Below are positions 55,460 to 64,000 of a DNA stretch of 64,000 bases, one piece after another (the stretch's first letter is position 1; the number at the start of each line of letters is the position of its first letter). The DNA comes from Microcella putealis (GTDB lineage: Bacteria > Actinomycetota > Actinomycetes > Actinomycetales > Microbacteriaceae), in contig NZ_SGWW01000005.1 in assembly GCF_004216575.1 (NCBI RefSeq), forward strand, positions 1-64,000. The letters run 5' to 3'. The position numbers were made by a program, and so were the translations under genes. The notes under the pieces were generated by a model. It made no database searches, was not told the origin of the DNA, and saw nothing but the letters and a program-made list of their open reading frames with translations.

Positions 55460-57406
55460 TTAGCGGGCGCGCTCGTCCTCGTCGACGGACGCTCCCTGCT
55501 CGGCGGGCAGCGGCCGAGCAACAGGGATTCGCGTGCCGAGCACCTGGGCAACCAGGTCACGAGCGATGGCTTGAGCCGTGAGGCCCACGCGCTCGAGAAT
55601 CTCGGCACGCGTCGCGTGCTCAAGAAATTCGTCGGGCAGGCCCAGCTCGTCGACGGCCGTGTCGACGCCGGCCGCCCGCAGATCCTGCCGGATGCGCGTG
55701 CCGATTCCGCCGACGCGCACGCCGTCCTCAATCGAGACAACGATGCGGTGATCGCGAGCGAGATCGATGATGCCGCCCGCCACCGGCACCACCCAGCGCG
55801 GGTCGACGACGGTTGCGCCAATGCCCTGATCGGCCAGACGATCGGCGACCTCGAGGCCCAGTTTGGCCATCGGGCCGACCGTCACAATGAGCACATCCTT
55901 GTGGGGAGCCTCCCGCAACACGTCGACCCCGTCGTCGGTGCGGCGAACGGCATCGAACTCGGTGCCGACGCTGCCTTTGGAGAAGCGGATCACCGTCGGC
56001 GCGTCCTGAACCTGAACCGCCTCGGCGAGTTCCTCACGCAGTCGCGTCGCATCCCGCGGCGCCGCGAGGCGGATACCCGGAACCACCTGCAGAATCGCGA
56101 GATCCCAGACGCCATGGTGGCTCGCCCCGTCGGGGCCGGTCACGCCGGCGCGGTCGAGCACAAAGGTGACCCCCGCCTTGTGGAGGGCAACATCCATCAG
56201 CACCTGATCAAAGGCGCGGTTGATGAATGTGGCGTACACAGCGACGACGGGGTGCAGCCCGCCGTACGCGAGGCCCGCCGCCGAGGCGACGGCGTGCTGC
56301 TCGGCGATACCGACGTCAAAGACGCGGTGCGGGTGCTTCTCGGCAAGCTTGTGCAGACCCGTCGGACGCAGCATGGCCGCCGTGATGCCCACGAGTCGCT
56401 CGTCGCGGTCGGCAAGACGCACCAACTCGTCGGCGAACACGCTCGTCCACGAGTGGGCGCTCGACGTCTCGACCGACTCACCGGTCTCGGGGTCAATCTG
56501 GCCCACCGCGTGGAACTGGTCGGCAACGTCGGCGAGGGCCGGCTCGTAGCCCTTGCCCTTCTGAGTGATCGCGTGCACGATCACGGGCGCTTCGTACTCT
56601 TTCGCCTGGCGCAGGGCGCGCTCAACGTCGCGAATGTCGTGGCCGTCGATCGGGCCGACGTACTTGATGTCGAGGTTCGAGTACAGCGCCTCGTTGTTGG
56701 TGAAGCGGGACAGGAAGCCGTGTAGTCCGCCGCGCACGCCGCGGTAGAAGGCCCGACCCGGGGCGCCCAGATGGTCGAACATCGCTTCCGTGCGCCGACG
56801 GAATGTGCGGTACGAGCGGCGCGTGCGCACGCCTGAAAGGAAGCGCGCCATGCCGCCGATCGTGGGCGCATAGGAACGCCCGTTGTCGTTCACGATGATG
56901 ACGAGGTTGCGACTGTTGTCGTCAGTGATGTTGTTGAGCGCCTCCCAGGTCATGCCGCCCGTCAGCGCGCCGTCACCCACGACGGCGACGACGTGGCGGT
57001 CACCCTGGCCGGTCATCTCGTAGGCGCGCGAGATGCCATCGGCCCAGCTCAGCGAGCTGGAGGCGTGCGAACTCTCGACGATGTCGTGCGGCGACTCGGA
57101 GCGTTGCGGATACCCGGCGAGCCCGCCCTTCTGGCGCAGCCCCGAGAAGTCTTGGCGGCCCGTCAACAGCTTGTGTACGTACGACTGGTGGCCGGTGTCG
57201 AACACGATCGCGTCGCGAGGTGAGTCGAAGACGCGGTGGATACCGAGCGTCAGTTCGACGACGCCGAGGTTCGGCCCGAGGTGACCGCCGGTCTTCGAAA
57301 CTTCGGTGACCAGAAAGCGGCGAATCTCGTCGGCAAGCTGCTCGAGCTGGGTGGCACTCAGCGCATCCAGGTCGCGCGGCTCGCGGATCGTCGGAAGTAG
57401 CTCCAT
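55460..57406 (-). CDS. dxs: 1-Deoxy-D-xylulose-5-phosphate synthase
   Basis: DXS (648 residues) condenses pyruvate and glyceraldehyde 3-phosphate with thiamine diphosphate, the first step of the MEP isoprenoid pathway. TKTGGHLGPNLGVVELTLGI, the ThDP motif VGDGALTGGMTWEALNNITD and the C-terminal transketolase domain (HRVFDVGIAEQHAVASAAGL) are all present. The ATG at 57406 follows a GAAGGGA site. No other MEP gene lies nearby. Confidence 0.96.
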   Translation of the reverse strand: MELLPTIREPRDLDALSATQLEQLADEIRRFLVTEVSKTGGHLGPNLGVVELTLGIHRVFDSPRDAIVFDTGHQSYVHKLLTGRQDFSGLRQKGGLAGYPQRSESPHDIVESSHASSSLSWADGISRAYEMTGQGDRHVVAVVGDGALTGGMTWEALNNITDDNSRNLVIIVNDNGRSYAPTIGGMARFLSGVRTRRSYRTFRRRTEAMFDHLGAPGRAFYRGVRGGLHGFLSRFTNNEALYSNLDIKYVGPIDGHDIRDVERALRQAKEYEAPVIVHAITQKGKGYEPALADVADQFHAVGQIDPETGESVETSSAHSWTSVFADELVRLADRDERLVGITAAMLRPTGLHKLAEKHPHRVFDVGIAEQHAVASAAGLAYGGLHPVVAVYATFINRAFDQVLMDVALHKAGVTFVLDRAGVTGPDGASHHGVWDLAILQVVPGIRLAAPRDATRLREELAEAVQVQDAPTVIRFSKGSVGTEFDAVRRTDDGVDVLREAPHKDVLIVTVGPMAKLGLEVADRLADQGIGATVVDPRWVVPVAGGIIDLARDHRIVVSIEDGVRVGGIGTRIRQDLRAAGVDTAVDELGLPDEFLEHATRAEILERVGLTAQAIARDLVAQVLGTRIPVARPLPAEQGASVDEDERAR

Positions 57407-57490
57407 CCCTTCACGATACGGGGTCGCGCCGGAGGATCGGCCGCACACGGCATCCCGTTTCCTGATCGTTCTCTGGAAGGTTTCCGATAC

Positions 57491-57535
57491 GCCACACAGC
57501 CCGGCCCCTCGCGGTGAGGGGCCGGGCTGTGTGGC
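57491..57535 (-). terminator. Terminator after acnA
   Basis: A perfect 20-pair stem (57491–57510 with 57516–57535) closes on a five-base loop. It lies 12 bases past the acnA stop on the minus strand and 84 bases upstream of the dxs start. No T-run follows. It is one of the strongest hairpins in the window. Confidence 0.9.
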
Positions 57536-57547
57536 GAGCGCGCTGGC

Positions 57548-60361
<2,814 letters not shown>

Positions 60362-60457
60362 GACGTCCTTCCTTTCCCGGATGATCGACGGGGTGCGTCG
60401 AAACAATCGCCGGTGTCGATTTATCTTGATGTCGAGATACTTGATGCTAGCACTTGG

Positions 60458-61198
60458 TCACGCCCGAGAGCGGGCGTACACGGCGCGAATCATGAGCCAC
60501 GTCACCCACAGCACGGCGGCATACAGCGGCAGGCCCATGATGAGCCGCGAGGCTGCGAGCGCAGTGACATTCTCCGCCAGGTAGAACGGAAGCTGAACCC
60601 CGAGTCGCAGGGTGAACAGCCCCACCCACAGCCACGTCGTGAGCGTGAGAACGCTGCGTTTTGCGGGGTCGCTGCGCCACTCTTTGTCGCCGGTCAGCAG
60701 AGACGTGATGACACCCAGCAGCGGACGCCGCACGATCAGGCTCATCAGAAGCGCTGCGAGCCACACGCTGTTGATGACGAACCCCAGCACGAAGTTCTCC
60801 TCCGCGCGCCCCGTGAAGAGCGCAAGCCCCGCAGAGAGCGCGATGCCGACGAGCCCGATGATCGCGGGGGCCACCGGAGTGCGGGTGAGAGCCCGGACCA
60901 GCACGAAGACGACCGCGATAGCGAGAGGCACGAGCACCGACGGAGCGACCTCTTGCGTGATCGTGAAGACGACGAGGAACAGAAACCCGGGCAGCAACGA
61001 CTCGATGAGCCCGCGCACACCGCCGACGGCACCCCAGAGGGCCTGCGGGGTGGGGCGCTCCCCCGGTTCGACGCGGCCAAAGCCAGAGCGGCGAGCCGCC
61101 TCGGCGAGCGCGGCCTGAACATCCGGCGACGGCGCCTCGGCCGGCGCCGCCGGGTCCGTCTCGCGACGCGCCGTCGCGTCGTCGGGCGTGTGGGTCAT
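60458..61198 (-). CDS. DUF3159 family membrane protein
   Basis: The 246-residue product is a DUF3159 family membrane protein of unknown function. A soluble N-terminus (SPDVQAALAEAARRSGFGRV) leads into about six hydrophobic helices; the conserved GLIESLLPGFLFLVVFTITQ segment is the first. The C-terminal part has WLWVGLFTLRLGVQLPFYLA. The ATG overlaps the DUF3710 stop by four bases. The dut–DUF3710–DUF3159 order is conserved in Micrococcales. Confidence 0.88.
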   Translation of the reverse strand: MTHTPDDATARRETDPAAPAEAPSPDVQAALAEAARRSGFGRVEPGERPTPQALWGAVGGVRGLIESLLPGFLFLVVFTITQEVAPSVLVPLAIAVVFVLVRALTRTPVAPAIIGLVGIALSAGLALFTGRAEENFVLGFVINSVWLAALLMSLIVRRPLLGVITSLLTGDKEWRSDPAKRSVLTLTTWLWVGLFTLRLGVQLPFYLAENVTALAASRLIMGLPLYAAVLWVTWLMIRAVYARSRA

Positions 61199-61839
61199 GA
61201 GGATGCGGGGGGCGTCGGCCCGGCGGACGCGCCCGCCGCCGCCTGAGCGCCCGCGGGCACCTGCAGAGGAATCAGATCGCGCGGGGGCATCGGCGTCGAT
61301 CCGCGCACCACGACGATGCTGCGGAATACGTCGTCAATCGCCTCAGCCGCCGTAGCGTCGACGGCGCCCTGACCAGCGATCACACCGCGGAGGAACCACC
61401 GCGGGCCGTCTACACCGATGAAACGGGCGATGCGCGTCGAGGCCTGTCCGTCGGTCTGCACGGGAATCTGCGCGACGACCTCGGGGCCAAACACGCCGTC
61501 ACGCTCGGTGATCTCACCGCCTTGAGTGCGGATCTGGTCCACAATCTGACGACGCACCTCGTGCCAGAGCCCCGACGACCGGGGGGCCGCGAACGCCTGC
61601 ACCTGCAGGGTCGACCCCTGGTAGTCGATTCCGACGGCGATCACGCGCTTCGTCGACTCTTCAACCTCGAGCCGCAGCTGCAGCTCGGGACGCGGCACGA
61701 GCTTGATGGCTCCGAGGTCGACGTATGGCCGAACGGCATTCGCCTCCGACTCGTCAAAGGGGCCGTTCTCGGCGCGGTCGGCCGGGGCCGACTTTGCATC
61801 GTCGGGCAGCGGCCCGTCGGTCATCGCGGTGTCAGTCAC
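61195..61839 (-). CDS. DUF3710 domain-containing protein
   Basis: This 214-residue soluble protein belongs to actinobacterial DUF3710, function unknown. After an acidic N-terminus (ENGPFDESEANAVRPYVDLG) comes LVPRPELQLRLEVEESTKRV, then YQGSTLQVQAFAAPRSSGLW and RFIGVDGPRWFLRGVIAGQG. The start is GTG at 61839, overlapping the dut stop by four bases. It joins dut and the DUF3159 gene in one unit. Confidence 0.9.
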   Translation of the reverse strand: MTDTAMTDGPLPDDAKSAPADRAENGPFDESEANAVRPYVDLGAIKLVPRPELQLRLEVEESTKRVIAVGIDYQGSTLQVQAFAAPRSSGLWHEVRRQIVDQIRTQGGEITERDGVFGPEVVAQIPVQTDGQASTRIARFIGVDGPRWFLRGVIAGQGAVDATAAEAIDDVFRSIVVVRGSTPMPPRDLIPLQVPAGAQAAAGASAGPTPPASS

Positions 61840-62297
61840 AAAGCTCCTTCATTCGACGCCGGGTCACTACGGTAGCCGCTCGACCCAAAGCCCGCCTCCC
61901 CGCGGTGCGAGCCCGGAAGGGTCGACACCGGCACAAACACGGGGCGCTCGACGCGCTGAATGACGAGCTGGGCAATGCGGTCGCCGCGCTCGATGGTGTA
62001 GCTCTCGCGCGCATCCGTATTGAGGAGGGTGACGCGGATCTCGCCGCGGTAGCCCGCATCGACCGTGCCGGGCGCGTTCACGACGGTGATGCCGTGGCGC
62101 GCCGCGAGGCCGCTGCGCGGAAGCACGAATGCGGCGTAGCCCGCGGGGAGCGCGATGGCGACACCGGTTCCGATCGTGACCCGCTCACCGGGGGCGAGCA
62201 CCGCCCGCTCAGCGGCGATCAGGTCGGCACCGGCATCGCCGGGATGCGCGATCTGGGGGATGCTGTCACCGGTGATCAGGATCTCGACGTCGGGCAC
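61836..62297 (-). CDS. dut: dUTP diphosphatase
   Basis: This 153-residue trimeric enzyme hydrolyses dUTP to dUMP, keeping uracil out of DNA. The five family motifs are present: HPGDAGADLIAAE, the middle LPRSGLAARHGITVVNAPG, GTVDAGYRGEIRVTLLN, ERGDRIAQLVIQRV and the C-terminal RGEAGFGSSGY that closes over the site. The start is GTG, and a 32-base gap separates it from the divergent DUF3093 gene. Confidence 0.96.
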   Translation of the reverse strand: MPDVEILITGDSIPQIAHPGDAGADLIAAERAVLAPGERVTIGTGVAIALPAGYAAFVLPRSGLAARHGITVVNAPGTVDAGYRGEIRVTLLNTDARESYTIERGDRIAQLVIQRVERPVFVPVSTLPGSHRGEAGFGSSGYRSDPASNEGAL

Positions 62298-62329
62298 TTC
62301 TGAAGGCTAATGCATGGTCGAATAGAGCC

Positions 62330-62776
62330 ATGGAGCTGTTCCGCGAGCGCCTCTGGCCCGCCCTCTGGTGGTATCCGATCGTCCTGCTCATCGTGCCGGC
62401 GACGCTGCTGATTTTTGCGGCGATCGATCTGCTCGCGGGCGTTGTGACCGCGGCTGTGCTCGTCGCCGGTGCGCTCGGGCTGCTCATCGGCTCGGCGCCG
62501 ACCATTCGCATTGCGGACGGCACACTGACTGCCGGCCGGGCGCGGATCCCCGTTGAGCTGACGGGGGATGCTCGCGGCGCGTCCGGCGAGGAGGCGCGCG
62601 CCGAGCGCGGGGTACGCCTCGACGCGCGGGCCTGGCTTCTGCTGCGCGGCGACGTCGGCCCGGTCGTGCGCGTGGAGATCACCGACCCGGACGACCCGAC
62701 GCCGTATTGGCTCGTGTCGACGCGCCGGCCCGACGAGCTCGTTGCCGCCCTGTCAGCGGCGAAGGCCTCGGTCTAG
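62330..62776 (+). CDS. DUF3093 family membrane protein
   Basis: The 148-residue product belongs to DUF3093. The N-terminus ELFRERLWPALWWYPIVLLI leads to two membrane helices (about residues 12–60), then a cytosolic beta-rich domain with LRGDVGPVVRVEITDPDDPT and YWLVSTRRPDELVAALS. Its function is unknown. It is transcribed away from dut across a 32-base gap and converges on the DUF4193 gene. Confidence 0.88.
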   Translation: MELFRERLWPALWWYPIVLLIVPATLLIFAAIDLLAGVVTAAVLVAGALGLLIGSAPTIRIADGTLTAGRARIPVELTGDARGASGEEARAERGVRLDARAWLLLRGDVGPVVRVEITDPDDPTPYWLVSTRRPDELVAALSAAKASV

Positions 62777-62794
62777 CGAGAAACGCTCAGGCGT

Positions 62795-63082
62795 CTAGGC
62801 GCACTCAGCGCAGATCGGGCCGAGCTTCTCTTGGTGGTCGAGCTGCGAGCGGTGCTTCACGAGGAAGCAGCTCACACAGGTGAACTCGTCGGCCTGGGGC
62901 GGAAGAACGACCACGTCGAGGTCGAGGTCGGCCAGGTCTTGACCCGCGAGTTCAAAGCCGGGGTTGTCGGCGTCGTCAACGTCAACGACACCCGACATCT
63001 TGTCGGGAACCCGCTCTTGCAAGGCCTGGATCGAATCGGTGTCGTCGTCCGTCTTGCGCGGTGCGTCGTAGTCGGTTGCCAT
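62795..63082 (-). CDS. DUF4193 putative zinc-binding protein
   Basis: This 95-residue acidic protein has two Cys pairs, CVSC near residue 69 and CAEC at the end, that should form a zinc ribbon (EFTCVSCFLVKHRSQLDHQE). The first half is charged and probably flexible. The DUF4193 family is conserved in actinobacteria, and its role is unknown. It diverges from sepH across a 201-base gap. Confidence 0.88.
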   Translation of the reverse strand: MATDYDAPRKTDDDTDSIQALQERVPDKMSGVVDVDDADNPGFELAGQDLADLDLDVVVLPPQADEFTCVSCFLVKHRSQLDHQEKLGPICAECA

Positions 63083-63283
63083 GCCTCATCCACTCTCGTG
63101 TTTTTCGCCGGGGGCCGCGGTCGGCGGCGACAGTTTGCAGGACGCAACCGTGAAACGCAAACGGGGTTCGCATCACGGGGCGTTCGGCGGTCGTAACTTC
63201 CGGCGCGCCCGGTCTATTCCCGGGGTGGCGCGGATGCCCGTGGCATGCTGTGCGCAGCATCCGCGCAGTCGGGAGACAAGGCT
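63083..63283 (+). promoter_or_regulatory. Divergent region upstream of sepH with nested inverted repeat
   Basis: This 201-base gap holds no supported ORF. Nine-base arms CGCGGATGC (63229–63237) and GCATCCGCG (63257–63265) are exact complements with 19 bases between. A second palindrome ATGCTG-TGCG-CAGCAT lies at 63245–63260. The element ends 18 bases before the sepH ATG, close enough to affect ribosome binding or to be a regulator site. Confidence 0.45.
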
Positions 63284-64000
63284 ATGGAAGAACTGACCGT
63301 CATCGGCGCCGAGAATGGCGCACTCGTCGTCGTCGGCGACGACGGCACCCGCTACCGCGTGCCGATCACCGAAGCCCTGCACACGGCGATCCGCCAGAAC
63401 CGACCGGCTCAGCCTGCGGCGCACCGCGTCAGCCCACGAGAGATTCAGGCGCAGATTCGCGCCGGCAAGTCGGCGGCCGAGGTCGTTGCCGCGACCGGCG
63501 AGGCACTCGAGTACGTCCGGCGTTTCGAGGGCCCCGTGCTCGCCGAGCGCGAGTACGTGGTGACGGCCGCCCGTAGCGTGCCCGTCGCCGTCGCCGCCGA
63601 TACGGAGTCCGGCGTCGCAGCCCACACCTTTGGTGGCGTCATCGACCAACGCCTCGACGAGCTCGGCGCAACCGAGATCGTGTGGTCGAGTTGGAAGACC
63701 GACGTTCTGTGGAGCGTGCGGGTGGCCTTCCTCGACGGCGACACCGAGCGCTCGGCGCTGTGGAACTTCGACCCCAAGAAGTCGACCCTCTCGCCCGCGA
63801 ACCACGAAGCGCAGTCGCTGTCGCAGCAGGGCGACGGCCCGGCCACCGCGCTCCCCCGGCTGCGGGCCGTTACGAGCGACCCGGCCGACGACGACACTCC
63901 CACCGGGCGATTCGATTCCGGAGCCTTTCACCTGAGCGAGGCCGCCGTGCAGGGCCCCGGCCCCTCACGCATGGGCGTGCGCACCGACCCCGATGACGGG
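63284..64000 (+). CDS. sepH: Septation protein SepH (5' part, runs off the window)
   Basis: At least 239 residues are present and the frame continues past the window. SepH stimulates FtsZ assembly in actinobacteria. The DUF3071 domain starts MEELTVIGAENGALVVVGDD, then RVSPREIQAQIRAGKSAAEV with its helix-turn-helix look, VAATGEALEYVRRFEGPVLA and EIVWSSWKTDVLWSVRVAF. The later part becomes Pro/Asp-rich, as expected before the variable C-terminus. The inverted repeat just upstream may regulate it. Confidence 0.92.
   Translation, partial: MEELTVIGAENGALVVVGDDGTRYRVPITEALHTAIRQNRPAQPAAHRVSPREIQAQIRAGKSAAEVVAATGEALEYVRRFEGPVLAEREYVVTAARSVPVAVAADTESGVAAHTFGGVIDQRLDELGATEIVWSSWKTDVLWSVRVAFLDGDTERSALWNFDPKKSTLSPANHEAQSLSQQGDGPATALPRLRAVTSDPADDDTPTGRFDSGAFHLSEAAVQGPGPSRMGVRTDPDDG

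Overview
The window is a gene-dense stretch of high-GC (about 70%) bacterial chromosome. Gene content and order point to an actinobacterium of the Micrococcales, most likely family Microbacteriaceae: DUF3000 beside ribonuclease D; a dut–DUF3710–DUF3159 run facing DUF3093, DUF4193 and sepH; ruvCAB–yajC–secDF–rel; and dxs beside aconitase. Genus and species cannot be set from the sequence alone. I see no insertion sequence, prophage, CRISPR array or rRNA operon. No gap between genes exceeds about 225 bases.

Region by region: (1) 1–3040, an ssu-type alkanesulfonate ABC transporter (ssuB, ssuA, ssuC; minus strand) behind its own palindromic control region. (2) 3039–13744 (minus), rpsD, a small membrane protein, alaS, ruvX, mltG, the shikimate genes aroE, aroC, aroK, aroB and aroQ, then efp and nusB, with short or overlapping junctions between most genes. 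(3) 13942–20390, rarA, a membrane-anchored cyclophilin, a DUF349 protein, an AbiEi-like protein and the (p)ppGpp enzyme Rel. (4) 20432–26791 (minus), ruvC, ruvA, ruvB, yajC, secD, secF and the YebC regulator. (5) 26825–33924, pyridoxal phosphate genes: pdxS/pdxT divergent from a MocR-type regulator and a pyridoxal kinase, then a HIT protein and thrS. (6) 34029–37122, a c-di-GMP-type glycosyltransferase overlapping a polytopic membrane protein. (7) 37199–37732, four tRNA genes. (8) 37708–40254, the ammonium channel Amt, a divergent Amt-like paralog and a GlnR-type box. (9) 40316–46157, a complete mrp Na+/H+ antiporter operon with mrpA and mrpB fused. (10) 46379–54748, zapE, a RibD-like reductase, an alpha/beta hydrolase, DUF3000, ribonuclease D and a two-gene beta-oxidation operon. 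(11) 54844–64000, a second RibD-like reductase, dxs, acnA, DUF3159, DUF3710, dut, DUF3093, DUF4193 and the 5' part of sepH.

Most of the window is ordinary core metabolism and information processing. The parts most worth a second look are the Amt-like protein encoded directly downstream of Amt, which keeps the Amt framework but has lost the pore histidines (37708–38790); the GlnR-type box in front of amt; the MshEN-domain glycosyltransferase with its overlapping membrane partner (34029–37122); and the near-palindrome between pdxS and pdxR.
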